The translations under genes and the position numbers were made by a program. Under the pieces are notes generated by a model. That model ran no database searches. It saw only the letters and a program-made list of their open reading frames with translations, and was not told where the DNA came from. 57,924 nt of DNA from Hellea sp. (lineage in GTDB: Bacteria > Pseudomonadota > Alphaproteobacteria > Caulobacterales > Maricaulaceae): the NCBI GenBank assembly GCA_014238285.1, contig JABABK010000018.1, positions 1 to 57,924 on the forward strand. Reading direction: 5' to 3'. Below, one piece after another: positions 34,135 to 46,912 of the stretch. Position 1 is the first letter of the stretch. Each line of letters starts with the position of its first letter.

Positions 34135-35814
34135 TCAGACTCTGTGAGCTGTTACTTCGACGATCGCCCGTTTATTAGTCCGGTCGCGCACAAGTTTTTT
34201 CACCTTAGACCTTATACGTTCTTCGACGGTATCTTCGTCTTGGCGGGCCTTGGTGGAAATTTTGCGAAATGCAAATTCAGCTTCATCAGCGACAGCGTCC
34301 AAAAGCTCATCCAGATAGACGCCGTTCTTCCCTTCAGGAAATCCGCTAATACGCGGTTCTGGACCGGAGATTATTTTGCCTTTGGCGTTATAAACCAGGC
34401 TCACGGATATATGGCCAGCATAGGCTAGCTTGCGGCGCAGACGGATACCTTCATCACTGGCACTGACTATTCTGTTGCCATCTTCGTGCAAGCGTCCATT
34501 CGGCACAAGATCGATAATCTCTGCGCCCTTTTTGGATAGTTTGATCATGTCGCCATTATGTGGGTGCATGGAATGCTTCACGCCCCATTTTTTGGCGAGC
34601 GCGGCATGGGTGATAAGATGACGCCGTTCACCGTGAACAGGTACCGATATATGGGGCTTAATCCATTCATACATTTGTTTAAGCTCATCCTGATAAGGGT
34701 GGCCGGAAACGTGGATGGCGCGGTCTTTTTCTGTAACAATCTCGACCCCTTCATCTGCAAGGGTATTTTGTAGCCGGAAGATGGTTTTTTCATTCCCTGG
34801 AATGACCTTGGAGGAAAATATAACCACGTCGTCCTTGTGAAACTTGACGCTTCTGCGTTCTCCGTTCGCGATCTTGGACAAAGCTGCTCGACCCTCGCCT
34901 TGGCTTCCCGTACAAAGGTAAAGCACATGACCTTTTGGCATGTTTTGGGCCTCATCTTCTCCAATAGTGGCAGGAACCTTAGACAAAAGCCCCACAGAAC
35001 GCGCTGCACCGACCATACGGTGCATAGACCGCCCCACCAGACAAACGGATCGCTCATTTTCTTTGGCAGCCATCATAACGCTTTCAAGGCGGGCTACATT
35101 AGACGCAAAAGACGCAACAGCAACGCCGCGGCCTTCATATTCCCCGACCAGTTTGATAAGCTCTTTACGGACATCGCCTTCTGACCCTGCTCGTCCCGGT
35201 GACATGCAATTGGTTGAATCGCAGATCATGGCCAAAACGCCCTCTTCCCGAATTCGGGCTAAAGCCCCTTCATCAATCGGCTCACCCAGTTGCGGGTTTT
35301 GGTCTATCTTCCAATCACCCGTATGCATAATTAGGCCAGCTGGCGTTCGTATGGCCAGACCATTGGGTTCCGGGATTGAGTGAGTGAGCGTCACGAATTC
35401 CAGATCAAACGGGCCTAGCTGAAAACGGCTCTTTAGCGGCATTTCATGAAGCTCGACCTGATCTAGCAATCCAACTTCGGAAAGCCTATCTTTGACCAAA
35501 TACATCGTAAACGGCGTTGCATAGACCGGACATTCCAAACGCGGCCATAAACGGGCTAAGGCCCCCATATGGTCTTCGTGAGCATGTGTCAGGACTATAC
35601 CTAATAGGTTATCTTTATGGCCTTCAATAAACTGCGTATCCGGCATGATGATTTCGACGCCAGGTGTCGCGAGATCACCAAAGGTGACTCCAAGATCAAC
35701 AATGATCCATTTGCGATCATGTTCAGGCCCAAACCCAAACAGATTCAAGTTCATTCCTATTTCCCCGCTACCGCCCAGCGGTAGAAAGACTAATTCGTCA
35801 GCATTTTTTGCCAT
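34135..35814 (-). CDS. rnj: Ribonuclease J
   Basis: 559-aa metallo-beta-lactamase/beta-CASP ribonuclease with 5'-3' exo- and endonuclease activity, used in rRNA maturation and mRNA decay. The zinc motif HAHEDH is at residues 77-82, the GDWKID segment and beta-CASP region (SFASNVARLESV) follow, and the C-terminal domain contains PVHGERRHL. Its ATG overlaps the coaX stop by one base. Confidence 0.94.
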   Translation of the reverse strand: MAKNADELVFLPLGGSGEIGMNLNLFGFGPEHDRKWIIVDLGVTFGDLATPGVEIIMPDTQFIEGHKDNLLGIVLTHAHEDHMGALARLWPRLECPVYATPFTMYLVKDRLSEVGLLDQVELHEMPLKSRFQLGPFDLEFVTLTHSIPEPNGLAIRTPAGLIMHTGDWKIDQNPQLGEPIDEGALARIREEGVLAMICDSTNCMSPGRAGSEGDVRKELIKLVGEYEGRGVAVASFASNVARLESVMMAAKENERSVCLVGRSMHRMVGAARSVGLLSKVPATIGEDEAQNMPKGHVLYLCTGSQGEGRAALSKIANGERRSVKFHKDDVVIFSSKVIPGNEKTIFRLQNTLADEGVEIVTEKDRAIHVSGHPYQDELKQMYEWIKPHISVPVHGERRHLITHAALAKKWGVKHSMHPHNGDMIKLSKKGAEIIDLVPNGRLHEDGNRIVSASDEGIRLRRKLAYAGHISVSLVYNAKGKIISGPEPRISGFPEGKNGVYLDELLDAVADEAEFAFRKISTKARQDEDTVEERIRSKVKKLVRDRTNKRAIVEVTAHRV

Positions 35815-36581
35815 TATTTATTCAATTTCCAGATTTCCAAAAGGCCGTTAATAGTGAGATTTGCATCATAATGATCAATCGTCTCAGAAGCCCCTTCGAA
35901 TAATGAGGCGACGCCGCCCGTGCCAATCACGGTAAAATCTCGTCCGTCCTCTTGTTTGATTTTTCGAACCAGCCCGTCAATGAGCCCAATATAGCCCCAA
36001 AATATTCCAGACTGCATGGCCGTCACGGTATTTTTACCAATAACGGAGTCAGGTTTTATTATAGCGATACGTGGTAGCTTCGCCGCAGCTTCATGTTGGG
36101 CCTTAACAGATAAATTGATACCCGGAGCAATGATACCCCCCTCAAAATGTTCATCAGCAGAGACGATATCAAATGTGGTCGCCGTTCCGCTATCAATAAT
36201 AATCAGCGGCCCATCAAAGGCCTTTACAGCGCCCAGTGAGGTCACCAAGCGGTCGGCTCCAATTTCTTTGGGATTATCGACCCGGACACCAATGCCGACA
36301 TTAACGCCTTCATCCCCGATAATAATAGGATCGATATTCAAATGCCGCTTAGCAAGATTGCGCATATTAAACAAAGACTGCGGGACAACCGTCGAGATCA
36401 CGCAATCAGTGATATCTTTAAAACTAAGCCCCTGCATGGATAAAAGCTGATAAAACCACACAGCATATTCATCGGCCGTCCGAGATGCTTCCGTTGCAAT
36501 GCGCCATTCCACAGCCCAACCCTTGCCATCATGAATGGCAAAGAGCGTATTGGTGTTTCCACTATCAATTGCTAGCAGCAT
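35814..36581 (-). CDS. coaX: Type III pantothenate kinase
   Basis: 255 aa; phosphorylates pantothenate as the first step of CoA synthesis. The ASKHA-fold phosphate loop [10 protein letters not shown] starts at Asp6, and later motifs [11 protein letters not shown] and DSGTATTFD are characteristic. Placement between birA and rnj is common in Alphaproteobacteria. Confidence 0.94.
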   Translation of the reverse strand: MLLAIDSGNTNTLFAIHDGKGWAVEWRIATEASRTADEYAVWFYQLLSMQGLSFKDITDCVISTVVPQSLFNMRNLAKRHLNIDPIIIGDEGVNVGIGVRVDNPKEIGADRLVTSLGAVKAFDGPLIIIDSGTATTFDIVSADEHFEGGIIAPGINLSVKAQHEAAAKLPRIAIIKPDSVIGKNTVTAMQSGIFWGYIGLIDGLVRKIKQEDGRDFTVIGTGGVASLFEGASETIDHYDANLTINGLLEIWKLNK

Positions 36582-36584
36582 ATT

Positions 36585-37313
36585 TCATCCTAAATAGACA
36601 TCGCCCGCATGGACTTCACGTATGGTGCCATTTGCAAGGCGAACCTGCAACGCTCCATTATGCCCCATATCAATGGCTGTACCCTCAAACTCTTCATCGG
36701 GCAGTTTGACGGTAACCGGGCCCGGTATATTCACAGCAGCCTCGCACCAAGCTTTTCGGATTGGCTCAAAGCCTTCGCGTTCAAATTTGGACTTCCAAAC
36801 CTTGAACCGCCCGCTTAATATTTGCAACACTACTTTAGGCTTAAGAGCCCCATCCACGTCCGTGTCCATATGCGCTGCTAGGCTTGTCGCAGGGTAAGGC
36901 GTATCTTCGGGATGAGAGACTAGATTTACCCCTATCCCAACAATGATCCAAGATTGATGATGGGTTTTACCTGTTTCTAGTAACAGTCCCGATATCTTTG
37001 CCCCGCCGAGCAAGGTGTCATTCGGCCATTTTATACCGAAATCACCAATGGGATGAATTTTCAATAACGCTTCATAAGCTGCCAAAGCAGCTACAAAACT
37101 ATATTGCCCTAACCTGCCTATTGGAAGGTCGGTCGCGAACAATGCGGAACAATAGAGATTGCCTTTTGGCGAGACCCAATCTCGGCCTCGGCGACCACGT
37201 CCGTATGTTTGCTGATTAGCCCGTATCCAGACAGGGCCGAAATCGGCATTTTGAGCTAACCGCCGGGCCTCATCATTGGTGGACTCGGTAGTATCTAACT
37301 CAATAAGCCTCAA
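36585..37313 (-). CDS. birA: Biotin-[acetyl-CoA-carboxylase] ligase
   Basis: 242 aa; forms biotinyl-AMP and attaches biotin to carboxyl-carrier proteins. The biotin loop GRGRRGRDW is at 38-46, and the catalytic Lys95 lies in IKWPND. There is no N-terminal helix-turn-helix, so this is the group I ligase that does not repress biotin genes. It directly follows nuoN (1 bp between). Confidence 0.94.
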   Translation of the reverse strand: MRLIELDTTESTNDEARRLAQNADFGPVWIRANQQTYGRGRRGRDWVSPKGNLYCSALFATDLPIGRLGQYSFVAALAAYEALLKIHPIGDFGIKWPNDTLLGGAKISGLLLETGKTHHQSWIIVGIGVNLVSHPEDTPYPATSLAAHMDTDVDGALKPKVVLQILSGRFKVWKSKFEREGFEPIRKAWCEAAVNIPGPVTVKLPDEEFEGTAIDMGHNGALQVRLANGTIREVHAGDVYLG

Positions 37314-37314
37314 A

Positions 37315-38748
37315 CTAGGATAGGCTCGAGGCGGCTATAGCGATCCAGTTTTGGCCGGATTTTGCGATAAATGGAACAAGAACCAAGCCGATCAGCAAGA
37401 AGGCGGAAATAGCTGAAGTTAAGCTAAGAGCTCTAACTGGCACAATAAACTCATGTTCGCTTTCATCAAACCACATGGTCTTGATAATCCGCAGATAATA
37501 AAATGCACCGATGACGCTGGCAATCAAGGCCAAAACCACTAACCAGATCAAATCAGCTTGAACCGCCGGCAAGAACGCAAACAGTTTCCCAAAGAAACCA
37601 AGGAGCGGCGGAATGCCCATAAGCGATAGCATAAAGATCGTCATGGCAATCGCCATACCGCGATTGGTTTTCGCGATACCGGATAGATCACCAATTTTTT
37701 CGACCATGCCGTCACGAATCCGCATTTGCAGGATACAAGCAAAGATGCCGATCACAGTAATAATATAGATTGTCATGAACACTAACATGCCGCGAATACC
37801 CGCAACCGTTCCAGCGGCTAAAGGCACTAGCGCAAAACCCATATTGGCTATCGAGGAGTAAGCCATCAAGCGTTTAATATTAGTCTGACGTAATGCGCCG
37901 ATTGCGCCTATGAACATAGACATAGCCGCGAGCACGATAATGACTTGTTGCCATTGATCTGTGATATCGCCAAATGGGCCCATAACCAAGCGCGCGATCA
38001 AGGCAATCGCCGCGAATTTAGGTGCCGCTGCAAAAAATCCCGTAACAGGCGTTGGCGAGCCTTCATACACATCAGGTGTCCACATATGAAACGGTGCGGC
38101 AGAGATTTTGAAAGCCAGTCCACAGAGAAGGAACACAAGTCCGCCGACAACGCCTAATGTCAGGCCTGTTTCATTAATCGAAATCGCGATCTGCTCGAAG
38201 TTGAGTGTCCCTGTAAATCCGTAGATCAAGGAGATACCGTAAAGTAGTAGGCCAGACGATAACGCGCCCAATACAAAGTACTTAAGACCCGCTTCTGATG
38301 CCCGCAAACTATCGCGGTTAAAGGCGGCCATGATATACAGTGCCAAAGACTGCATTTCCACACCAATATAGAGCGAAAGCAGGTTATTGGATGCCACCAT
38401 GATGCTCATGCCTAGGACAGCATAAAGGGTTAGGACGCTAAACTCATAGTGATCTAGCTTTTCGCGCTCGAGGTAATTTCCAGCAAGTAAGAGCCCTGCG
38501 GCAGCGGCTACGCCAATAAAGAACTTTATATAGCGCGCGAAACTATCAGCGACTAAAGCGCCTTTAAAGGCCTCGCCGTCTTGAGAGCCAAGAGCATAGC
38601 CCAAAACGGCATAAACGAGTAGAATAACAATCGCCGCGAGACGCACGATTGGCGCACGGTTTTTCGTTTTCGAAACACCAAACCCTAAAAGCAGTGATGC
38701 ACTGACAGCTAATAATATTTCAGGAATGACGAGATGAAGGTTCAGCAT
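37315..38748 (-). CDS. nuoN: NADH-quinone oxidoreductase subunit N
   Basis: 477-aa antiporter-like membrane subunit of complex I with about 14 TM helices. The conserved proton-channel segment KISAAPFHMWTPDVYEGSP and the preceding Lys/Glu-bearing helices are present. It is the last nuo gene, 2 bp after nuoM. Confidence 0.96.
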   Translation of the reverse strand: MLNLHLVIPEILLAVSASLLLGFGVSKTKNRAPIVRLAAIVILLVYAVLGYALGSQDGEAFKGALVADSFARYIKFFIGVAAAAGLLLAGNYLEREKLDHYEFSVLTLYAVLGMSIMVASNNLLSLYIGVEMQSLALYIMAAFNRDSLRASEAGLKYFVLGALSSGLLLYGISLIYGFTGTLNFEQIAISINETGLTLGVVGGLVFLLCGLAFKISAAPFHMWTPDVYEGSPTPVTGFFAAAPKFAAIALIARLVMGPFGDITDQWQQVIIVLAAMSMFIGAIGALRQTNIKRLMAYSSIANMGFALVPLAAGTVAGIRGMLVFMTIYIITVIGIFACILQMRIRDGMVEKIGDLSGIAKTNRGMAIAMTIFMLSLMGIPPLLGFFGKLFAFLPAVQADLIWLVVLALIASVIGAFYYLRIIKTMWFDESEHEFIVPVRALSLTSAISAFLLIGLVLVPFIAKSGQNWIAIAASSLS

Positions 38749-38750
38749 AA

Positions 38751-40292
38751 TTATGACCCCTGCCCAGATACAATATCAAGAGTAGCAGCATTAAAATTGG
38801 AAATTAGATTCTCAACCGAAGCCGCAGTGACATCTGTCACAAGCGATGGATAGACACCTAAAATGATAACAAATAAAGCCAGCGGCGCTAGCACCATAAT
38901 CTCTGTTTTATTCATATCTTCAATATTATCGAGCTTCTCATTAGTCGGTTCACCAAAGATGACTTCACGATAAAGGTGAAGCGCGTAGACAGCCGATAGG
39001 ATCATGCCAAGCGCAGCACCTGCCGCCACCCAAGGGTTGACTTTATAGACGCCAACCATAGTCAGAATTTCGCCGACAAAGCCAGAAGTCCCCGGCAGAC
39101 CTACATTGGCCATAGTGAAGAGCATCATGAAGACGGCATAGACTGGCATACGTTTTACCAGGCCACCATAAAAGTCGATCTCGCGTGTATGCATACGATC
39201 ATAAATTACGCCGACCCCAAAGAAGAGCGCGCCGGAGATAAGACCGTGGCTGAGCATTTGGAAGATAGCGCCCTGAAGCCCCTGCATATTAACAGCGAAG
39301 ATACCCATGGTCACAAAACCCATATGAGCCACTGAAGAATAAGCAATCAGCTTTTTGATATCCTTTTGGCGATAAGCCACAAGCGACGTGTAGATAATCG
39401 CGATAACACTTAAGCCAAATATTAGAGGCGTGTACTTAATACTCGCATCCGGGAACATTGGAAGTGAGAACCGAAGGAAGCCGTAACCACCCATCTTAAG
39501 GAGGATACCCGCCAGAATAACGGAACCTGCTGTCGGCGCCTGAACGTGAGCATCGGGAAGCCAAGTGTGGACAGGCCACATCGGCATCTTAACCGCGAAT
39601 GACGCGAAGAAGGCAAGCCATAGCCAAGTCTGGGCACTTGCAGGAATATCCAGATCATGCAGACGCGTTATGTCTGTGGTGGCTGCGCCGAGTTCTTGGC
39701 CGCTATAGAAATATATCCAAAGTATCGCGGCGAGCATCAATACTGACCCCAACAATGTGTAGAGGAAGAATTTGTAAGACGCATAAACCCGGTCTTTACC
39801 GCCCCAAATACCAATGATTAGGAACATGGGTATCAAGACCGCCTCAAAGAATAAGTAGAACAGGATCAGATCAAGCGAACAAAATACCCCGATCATGAGC
39901 GTTTCGAGAACCAAAAATGCCACCATATAATCGAGCATATTCTTCTTGATCGACTTCTGACTCGCGAGAATACAAAGCGGAGTCAGGAAAGCGGTCAAAA
40001 GGACGAAGAGAACGGAAATACCGTCAACCCCGAGGTGATATTCAATACCGCCGCCAAGCCAGTCGACACGTTCTTCAAACTGGAAAGCTGCTGAAGATGG
40101 ATCGAATTGCCAGACGAGAAGAGCTGATAATAAAAGAACGACACAAGAAACGATCAAGGCAACCATTGGCGCATTTTTATTAAGTTGCTCGCGCGCATCG
40201 CCTTTGGAAATACGCGAAATTAACATCAAACCCAGCGCAACAATAAGCGGCAAGAAAGTGATCATAGATAAGATAGGAACGTTATTAAACAT
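38751..40292 (-). CDS. nuoM: NADH-quinone oxidoreductase subunit M
   Basis: 513-aa antiporter-like subunit with about 14 TM helices. Hallmarks are [22 protein letters not shown] and [14 protein letters not shown]. It follows nuoL by 1 bp in the operon. Confidence 0.97.
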   Translation of the reverse strand: MFNNVPILSMITFLPLIVALGLMLISRISKGDAREQLNKNAPMVALIVSCVVLLLSALLVWQFDPSSAAFQFEERVDWLGGGIEYHLGVDGISVLFVLLTAFLTPLCILASQKSIKKNMLDYMVAFLVLETLMIGVFCSLDLILFYLFFEAVLIPMFLIIGIWGGKDRVYASYKFFLYTLLGSVLMLAAILWIYFYSGQELGAATTDITRLHDLDIPASAQTWLWLAFFASFAVKMPMWPVHTWLPDAHVQAPTAGSVILAGILLKMGGYGFLRFSLPMFPDASIKYTPLIFGLSVIAIIYTSLVAYRQKDIKKLIAYSSVAHMGFVTMGIFAVNMQGLQGAIFQMLSHGLISGALFFGVGVIYDRMHTREIDFYGGLVKRMPVYAVFMMLFTMANVGLPGTSGFVGEILTMVGVYKVNPWVAAGAALGMILSAVYALHLYREVIFGEPTNEKLDNIEDMNKTEIMVLAPLALFVIILGVYPSLVTDVTAASVENLISNFNAATLDIVSGQGS

Positions 40293-40293
40293 G

Positions 40294-42312
40294 CTAACCT
40301 CCTACCGTGCGCATGACGAGGCCGATAATGGCGGCCACACCGATAAGCATAACAAAGGCATAGTGATAGAGATATCCACTTTGAAGTTTTGAAAGACGTT
40401 TAGCACCTGCCATAGCCGCTGCGGCAACACCGTTTGGACCAAAGCGGTCAATGATGCCGATATCGCCAACTTTCCAGAAAATGTCGCCAAGCCAGCGCGT
40501 AAAACGAACAATCGTCACATCATAAAGCTCATCAATATACCACTTATTCAGTAGGAAGTTATAAAGCGGTCCGCCTTTACCATTGATGCGTTTCACGACA
40601 CCGTCTTTATACATGTATGTAAACCAGGCTATAATAAATCCAGATACGGAAACGATGAACGGTGCCCATAATACCCATTTAGGATAAACATGATGTCCGC
40701 CGCTATGATCTGCATCAGAGGCCGTGGTTTCAGCGGCGGCGTATAGATTATCAGCGGCTAGCTGAGCATGTTCGCCGCCCATCGGAAGGGCATGTCCCCA
40801 GAAGTCGTTTACGCCGTATGCAAAGCTCTTATAAAACACGAAACCAGCCAGCAGTGCACCCGTCGCTAAGACGCCTAACGGAATGAGCATGGTGAGCGGG
40901 CTCTCATGAGCGTGATCAAGAACCTTTTTCTCGCCGCGATGTTTACCATGGAAGGTCATAAAGATCAGACGCCAGCTATAAAAAGATGTCATCAGCGCTG
41001 CGATTATACCCGCCCAGAATGCAAAGGCGCCAGATGCCATGCCGCTTTGGGCCGCGTCATAAGCGCTTTCAATGATCAGGTCTTTGGAAGCAAAGCCGGC
41101 AAAGCCGAAATTGCCTGTGCCCGGAATACCAACGCCAGTTATAGCGAGGGTACCGATAATCATAACAATCCAGGTCACAGGAACCATTTTCCAGATACCG
41201 CCCATTTTGCGCATATCTTGTTCGTGATGAAGCGCGTGAATAACGGAGCCAGCCCCTAAGAATAACAGGGCCTTGAAGAAAGCATGTGTGAACAGGTGGA
41301 ACATGGCCGCATTATAAGCGCCTAGACCGGCGGCGAAGAACATATAACCGAGCTGTGAACAGGTTGAATAAGCGATGACCCGCTTAATATCATTTTGGAC
41401 GAGGCCGACTGTGGCGGCGAAAAACGCCGTGAACGCGCCCATTACGGTGATAAAACCGGAGGTCACAGGCGCTTCTTGGAAAATTGGATGAGCGCGGCAA
41501 ACCAAAAACACACCGGCCGTTACCATAGTCGCGGCGTGGATCAGAGCTGACACAGGTGTAGGCCCTTCCATGGCATCAGGTAGCCAGACGTGAAGGACAA
41601 ACTGGGCAGACTTACCCATTGCGCCAAGGAATAGCAAAGCCGCAATGAGTTCTATCGCGTTAAACTCCATGCCAAGGAATGGTAAGACAAGGTCCTGTTT
41701 ATCGTGAATTGCGCTAAAGACTGTATCGAAATTGACGGATCCAAAGACGAAGAAAATCGTCATAACGCCAAGGGCAAGGCCAACATCGCCTACTCTGTTG
41801 ACGACAAAGGCTTTGATCGCCGCAGCATTGGCAGAAGGCTTCTTATACCAAAAACCGATCAGGAGGTAAGATGCAAGGCCAACCCCTTCCCAGCCAAAGA
41901 ACATTTGGATGAAGTTATTGGCCGTCACCAACATCAACATGGCAAAGGTAAAAAACGATAAATAGGCAAAGAAGCGAGGCTTGCCAGGATCATCCGACAT
42001 ATAACCCCATGAATAAAGATGAACGAGTGCTGAAACTGTATTGACCACGACCAGCATCACGGCAGTTAAACTATCAATTTTTAAGGCCCAATTGGCTTTA
42101 AAGCCGCCGACATCCATCCAGCGAAAAAGCTCGACAGTGGTGTTGTGATGGTTTTGAGTAACGCTGACAAACGCAACCCATGACAGGATAGCCGACAAGA
42201 ATAACAGCCCTGTCGTTATGGTCATAGAGGGCTTTTCCCCGAGCTTTCGCCCAAAGAGCCCGACAATCAGCGCACCAAGCAGCGGTGCAAAGACGATTAT
42301 TTGGTAGAGCAT
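40294..42312 (-). CDS. nuoL: NADH-quinone oxidoreductase subunit L
   Basis: 672-aa distal antiporter-like subunit. [41 protein letters not shown] and [15 protein letters not shown] are the family signatures, and the long C-terminal part contains the lateral helix that runs along NuoM and NuoN. It follows nuoK by 5 bp. Confidence 0.97.
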   Translation of the reverse strand: MLYQIIVFAPLLGALIVGLFGRKLGEKPSMTITTGLLFLSAILSWVAFVSVTQNHHNTTVELFRWMDVGGFKANWALKIDSLTAVMLVVVNTVSALVHLYSWGYMSDDPGKPRFFAYLSFFTFAMLMLVTANNFIQMFFGWEGVGLASYLLIGFWYKKPSANAAAIKAFVVNRVGDVGLALGVMTIFFVFGSVNFDTVFSAIHDKQDLVLPFLGMEFNAIELIAALLFLGAMGKSAQFVLHVWLPDAMEGPTPVSALIHAATMVTAGVFLVCRAHPIFQEAPVTSGFITVMGAFTAFFAATVGLVQNDIKRVIAYSTCSQLGYMFFAAGLGAYNAAMFHLFTHAFFKALLFLGAGSVIHALHHEQDMRKMGGIWKMVPVTWIVMIIGTLAITGVGIPGTGNFGFAGFASKDLIIESAYDAAQSGMASGAFAFWAGIIAALMTSFYSWRLIFMTFHGKHRGEKKVLDHAHESPLTMLIPLGVLATGALLAGFVFYKSFAYGVNDFWGHALPMGGEHAQLAADNLYAAAETTASDADHSGGHHVYPKWVLWAPFIVSVSGFIIAWFTYMYKDGVVKRINGKGGPLYNFLLNKWYIDELYDVTIVRFTRWLGDIFWKVGDIGIIDRFGPNGVAAAAMAGAKRLSKLQSGYLYHYAFVMLIGVAAIIGLVMRTVGG

Positions 42313-42317
42313 CCGGC

Positions 42318-42632
42318 CTACCCTTTCATCAAATCAATGTCTTCCACGGCAATGTTGCCGCGGTTACGAAAGTAAACGACCAGAATGGCCAAACCGACAG
42401 CTGCCTCAGCAGCCGCAACAGTCAAAACGAATAATGCGAAAATTTGTCCGTCAATATTTCCCATATGTGTGGAGAAAGCCACGAAATTGATATTCACGGC
42501 AAGCAAGATAAGCTCAACACACATCAAAATAACGATGACGTTTTTCCGGTTCACGAAGATACCAAATACGCCGATCACAAATAGGATCGCCGCAACGATC
42601 AGGTAATGGGATAATCCAATAGCGCCTAACAT
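42318..42632 (-). CDS. nuoK: NADH-quinone oxidoreductase subunit K
   Basis: 104 aa with three TM helices carrying the conserved Glu residues in [11 protein letters not shown] and [11 protein letters not shown] that link the quinone site to the antiporter chain. It overlaps the nuoJ stop by one base (TAATG). Confidence 0.96.
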   Translation of the reverse strand: MLGAIGLSHYLIVAAILFVIGVFGIFVNRKNVIVILMCVELILLAVNINFVAFSTHMGNIDGQIFALFVLTVAAAEAAVGLAILVVYFRNRGNIAVEDIDLMKG

Positions 42633-43231
42633 TAGCCCACTCCTTCGCCTGATGGGAGATCAACCATTTCGATAGCCTCATCTCGTGTCCGGCTGATTTG
42701 TGTATGGGCGTCTTGTTTACGGACACCTTCACGGGTGCGTAGTGTCAGGACAACGGCACCAATCAAGGCGATAAGTAGCACAAGGCCCGCAGCTTCAAAG
42801 AAAAAAGCGTAATCCGTGTAAAGAACCTCACCGATACGTTCGAGATTTGATTTCTCATCGTTATAAATTGCTAATTTTTCAGACTCTCCGAAAAAGTAAG
42901 CGGCGCCAACCATAACCATTTCGGCCAGTAAGATCACCGCAAGGACAAATCCAAAGGGTAGATATTGTAAAAAGCCCTGTTTGAGTTCCACAAAATCAAC
43001 ATCGAGCATCATGACCACGAATAAGAATAGCACGGCAACCGCGCCCACATAAACCATGACCAGAAGCAGCGCGAGAAACTCTGCGCCCATGAGAAGGAAC
43101 AACCCAGCAGCTGAGAAGAAGGTGACGATCAGAAACATAACCGAGTGAACTGGGTTACGGGACATGACAACCATCAACGCCGAAGAAATGGCGACGAATG
43201 CCAATAGATAGAATGATAGGGTGACAAGCAC
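42632..43231 (-). CDS. nuoJ: NADH-quinone oxidoreductase subunit J
   Basis: 199 aa with five TM helices. The pi-bulge helix region [27 protein letters not shown] is typical. It lies 20 bp after nuoI and overlaps nuoK by one base. Confidence 0.95.
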   Translation of the reverse strand: MLVTLSFYLLAFVAISSALMVVMSRNPVHSVMFLIVTFFSAAGLFLLMGAEFLALLLVMVYVGAVAVLFLFVVMMLDVDFVELKQGFLQYLPFGFVLAVILLAEMVMVGAAYFFGESEKLAIYNDEKSNLERIGEVLYTDYAFFFEAAGLVLLIALIGAVVLTLRTREGVRKQDAHTQISRTRDEAIEMVDLPSGEGVG

Positions 43232-43251
43232 TTTAAATATCTCCTGTGTCG

Positions 43252-43740
43252 CTACCGGTACGGCGCGTCGGTTTCCAAGTTTTTGGCAATTTCACGCTCC
43301 CAGCGATCTCCATTCGCGAGCAGCTTATCTTTGTCATAATAAAGCTCTTCGCGTGTTTCGGTCGCAAATTCAAAATTTGGCCCTTCGACGATAGCGTCAA
43401 CAGGACAGGCTTCTTGGCAGAAACCACAATAAATACATTTGACCATATCGATGTCGTAGCGCGTCGTGCGGCGTGAGCCATCCTCACGCGGTTCGGCTTC
43501 GATTGTAATGGCTTGAGCCGGGCAGATCGCTTCGCAAAGCTTACAGGCAATGCAGCGCTCTTCACCTGATGGATAACGACGCAGCGCATGCTCACCGCGA
43601 AAGCGGGGTGATAGCGGGCCTTTTTCAAATGGATAATTAACAGTCACTTTGGGCCGAAAGAAATATTTCATGGCAAGCCAGAAAGCCCCTAGAAAATCCA
43701 GGAACAGTGCGCCGCGAATAAACTGTTTAACTCGGGTCAT
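43252..43740 (-). CDS. nuoI: NADH-quinone oxidoreductase subunit I (2x 4Fe-4S)
   Basis: 162 aa from the ATG at 43740, which overlaps the nuoH stop by one base; the frame extends to 43824 only within nuoH. Two ferredoxin-type clusters are ligated by Cys63/66/69/73 and Cys102/105/108/112 ([24 protein letters not shown]). It carries electrons along the peripheral arm to NuoB. Confidence 0.97.
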   Translation of the reverse strand: MTRVKQFIRGALFLDFLGAFWLAMKYFFRPKVTVNYPFEKGPLSPRFRGEHALRRYPSGEERCIACKLCEAICPAQAITIEAEPREDGSRRTTRYDIDMVKCIYCGFCQEACPVDAIVEGPNFEFATETREELYYDKDKLLANGDRWEREIAKNLETDAPYR

Positions 43741-44813
43741 TATGTTGCTCCGTTTCCGAAGAATGTCACAAAGGTCGCGACAATCATCACGGCTGCCAGA
43801 GCCGTTGGCAGGAAAACTTTCCACCCAAGACGCATGAGCTGGTCATAGCGGTAACGCGGGACAATTGCCTTCACCATAGCAAAGAGGAAGAACAAGAACG
43901 CACATTTTGCAAAGAACCAGAAAAATGGCGGTAAGAACTGGAAACCCACATCAATAGGTGCATACCAACCGCCTAGGAATAGGATCGTCATCATGGCGCA
44001 AAGCAGCATGATGTTCACATATTCAGCAAAGAAATACATCAGAAACGGCGTGGATGAATATTCCACTTGATAACCCGCCACGAGTTCAGATTCAGCTTCC
44101 GGAAGGTCAAATGGCGGGCGATTTGTTTCAGCGAGTGCCGAAATAAAGAACAAAACGCCCATATAAAACATAACCGGGAATAATAAGAGATGGATTGGGT
44201 TACTGAAGTTCAGATAGAACATGTGCCAATTCCAGAAACCGCCCTCTTGAGCCTGCACGAGTTCTGTGAGGTTCATGGTACCTGTTAGCATGATCACGGT
44301 CAGAATGATAAAGCCGATAGAAACTTCATAAGAAATCATCTGCGCGGCGGATCTAAGCGCGCCCATAAAGGGATATTTCGAGTTAGAGGCCCAGCCGCCA
44401 ATGATTATGCCGTACACCCCAAGGGATGAAATTGCGAGGACGTAAAGAACACCAATATTGATATCGGATAAAACCCAACCCTCCGCGACAGGAATAACGG
44501 CCCAAGCCACAAACGCCATAACAAGCGCAATCACAGGCGCAAGGATAAACAAAAACTTATCTGAACCTGCAGGAATGATCAGCTCTTTAAAGAAGAATTT
44601 CAGCGCGTCAGCTATCGTTTGTAAAAGGCCAAAAGCCCCAACGACGTTAGGACCACGGCGCATTTGAGCGGCTGCCCAAATCTTACGGTCTGCTAGAACT
44701 AACGCAGCAACTAACAGCGCCAACGGTAGCACAAAACAAAGAGTCTGTAAAAGCTTCCAGCCAAACCAAGCTAAAGGCGAAAGATCAGACCAGAATTGAA
44801 TGAGTTCAAACAT
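43740..44813 (-). CDS. nuoH: NADH-quinone oxidoreductase subunit H
   Basis: 357-aa membrane subunit that forms the quinone entry site with NuoB and NuoD. The motifs [39 protein letters not shown] and [13 protein letters not shown] are all conserved. It shares one base with nuoG upstream and one with nuoI downstream. Confidence 0.97.
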   Translation of the reverse strand: MFELIQFWSDLSPLAWFGWKLLQTLCFVLPLALLVAALVLADRKIWAAAQMRRGPNVVGAFGLLQTIADALKFFFKELIIPAGSDKFLFILAPVIALVMAFVAWAVIPVAEGWVLSDINIGVLYVLAISSLGVYGIIIGGWASNSKYPFMGALRSAAQMISYEVSIGFIILTVIMLTGTMNLTELVQAQEGGFWNWHMFYLNFSNPIHLLLFPVMFYMGVLFFISALAETNRPPFDLPEAESELVAGYQVEYSSTPFLMYFFAEYVNIMLLCAMMTILFLGGWYAPIDVGFQFLPPFFWFFAKCAFLFFLFAMVKAIVPRYRYDQLMRLGWKVFLPTALAAVMIVATFVTFFGNGAT

Positions 44814-46909
44814 TACTCAGCTGCCTCTCGTAGTTTTGTGTCACTGACTACCTCAGAACATTCAGCCATAACCTTAGACGCCCGAGCAATCGGGTTGGTC
44901 ATATAGAAATCTTCGATAGGTGATTGGAACGCTGCTTTGAGGACTTTACCGCTTTCACCGAGTTTTGCCGGTTCGAACATGGTATCCGCTGCGGTTTCAG
45001 CAATATAATCGATGCCTTCAAAAACAGGATTGTCAGCCAGAAGCTTTTCACGTAGCTGCTCGAGATTATCATATGGCAGCTCCCGGTTCATATGGCCTGA
45101 TAGCGCGCGAATAATCGCCCAATCTGGCTTGCCCTCACCTTTTGGCGATACGGCGGCAAAGCCCATTTGAACCCGGCCTTCCATATTGGTGTAAAGACCG
45201 TCTTTTTCTGTATAGGCGGCGCCTGGCAAGATAACATCAGCGACATGCGCGCCGTTATCGCCGTGGCTACCCTGATAAATGACAAAGGCTTTTTCTAGCT
45301 TAGGCGTGGCGATTTCATCCGCGCCAAGTAAATAAACCGTTTCGATCTCGCCGGAGGCTGCGCCGTCGATAATGCCGTCTAGATCACGGCCGTTTTCGCC
45401 CGGGACAAACCCCATATCAAGACCCGCAACGCGAGATGCTGCGCCGTGAAGTATGTTCCAGCCGGATTGACCAATGCCGAATTTCTGAGCCAGCTCACCA
45501 CAAGCTCGCAGAATTTTCGCGCCGTCTTTACGGGCCATAGCGCCAGACCCGATAATAATGATAGGATTTTTGGCTGATTTGAATTTACGAGCAAATCCTT
45601 TGGTAGACTTTGTGAATGCGGCGATATCTTCTGGGGATGTCCCGATATGATCATAGTCATAGGTCAGATCAACAGCTTCGCCGATCATTCCAATATTAAG
45701 ACCACCAGCTACCCATGTTTTACGGATGCGTGTATTGACCAAAGGCGCTTCAAGACGCGGATTAGTCCCAACTAAGAGAATGGCATCAGCGTCTTCTAGG
45801 CCAGCGATTGTTGTATTAAATAGATAACCTTCGCGATTGCTCGCATCAATCTTCGCGCCGTCCTGACGGCAATCAAGGCTCTTAACCCCTAGACCATCCA
45901 TCAAATCTTTAAGCGCTTTCATACTTTCAGCGTCGCAGAGATCGCCCGCAATTGCCGCGATTTTTTCCGGGTCGCCTGAAAGTTTTTCAGCTACGAGAGC
46001 CAGAGCTTCGTCCCAGCCTGCTGGAACGAGTTTTCCATTTTTGCGAATGTAAGGCTGATCAAGACGCTGGCGTGACAGACCATCCCAAACAAAACGTGTC
46101 TTATCGGATATCCACTCTTCATTAATGTCTTCATTGATAACTGGAAGGATGCGCAGAACGCGGCCCGTCCGGCTATCAATGCGGATATTGGCACCAATAG
46201 CGTCCATCACGTCAACGCTTTCAACACTGTCCAGTTCCCAAGGCCGCGCGTTAAACGCGTATGGCTTGGAGGTCAGCGCGCCAACTGGGCAAAGATCGAT
46301 GACATTACCGGATAGTTCCGACGTCAAAGACTGCTCTAGGTAAGTCGTGATCTCAGCGTCTTCACCGCGCGAGGCAAGGCCAATTTCTTGGACGCCAGCA
46401 ACTTCGGTGATGAAGCGCACACAGCGCGTACACTGAATGCAGCGGGTCATGACCGTATTGACGAGCGGTCCCATAAATTTGTCATCAACGGCGCGTTTAT
46501 TCTCTTCAAAACGAGAACTATCGCGGCCATAGGCCATGGCTTGGTCTTGGAGGTCGCACTCACCACCTTGGTCACAAATTGGACAATCAAGTGGGTGGTT
46601 GATCAGGAGGAATTCCATCACGCCTTCACGGGCTTTTTTGACCGTTTCAGAGTCTGTGCGAATATTCGCAGGTGTACCGTCACGGTTCGGGCGCATGTCT
46701 TTGACCTGCAAAGCGCAAGACGCTTGCGGCTTTGGCGCGCCTACCCATTCGACCAGGCACATACGGCAATTACCAGCAATCGATAGCCGTTCATGATAAC
46801 AGAAGCGCGGAATTTCTGCGCCAGCCTCTTCGCAGGCTTGCATGACGGTATATTCGCCTGGCATCTCGAATTCGGTGCCGTCTATATTGATTTTGCGTAG
46901 ATCAGACAT
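44813..46909 (-). CDS. nuoG: NADH-quinone oxidoreductase subunit G
   Basis: 698 aa. The N-terminal region binds a 2Fe-2S cluster ([21 protein letters not shown] onward, NCRMC) and 4Fe-4S clusters, including [14 protein letters not shown] and [10 protein letters not shown]. The C-terminal half is a molybdopterin-oxidoreductase-like domain that is structural in complex I. It lies 3 bp after nuoF. Confidence 0.96.
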   Translation of the reverse strand: MSDLRKINIDGTEFEMPGEYTVMQACEEAGAEIPRFCYHERLSIAGNCRMCLVEWVGAPKPQASCALQVKDMRPNRDGTPANIRTDSETVKKAREGVMEFLLINHPLDCPICDQGGECDLQDQAMAYGRDSSRFEENKRAVDDKFMGPLVNTVMTRCIQCTRCVRFITEVAGVQEIGLASRGEDAEITTYLEQSLTSELSGNVIDLCPVGALTSKPYAFNARPWELDSVESVDVMDAIGANIRIDSRTGRVLRILPVINEDINEEWISDKTRFVWDGLSRQRLDQPYIRKNGKLVPAGWDEALALVAEKLSGDPEKIAAIAGDLCDAESMKALKDLMDGLGVKSLDCRQDGAKIDASNREGYLFNTTIAGLEDADAILLVGTNPRLEAPLVNTRIRKTWVAGGLNIGMIGEAVDLTYDYDHIGTSPEDIAAFTKSTKGFARKFKSAKNPIIIIGSGAMARKDGAKILRACGELAQKFGIGQSGWNILHGAASRVAGLDMGFVPGENGRDLDGIIDGAASGEIETVYLLGADEIATPKLEKAFVIYQGSHGDNGAHVADVILPGAAYTEKDGLYTNMEGRVQMGFAAVSPKGEGKPDWAIIRALSGHMNRELPYDNLEQLREKLLADNPVFEGIDYIAETAADTMFEPAKLGESGKVLKAAFQSPIEDFYMTNPIARASKVMAECSEVVSDTKLREAAE

Positions 46910-46912
46910 GTC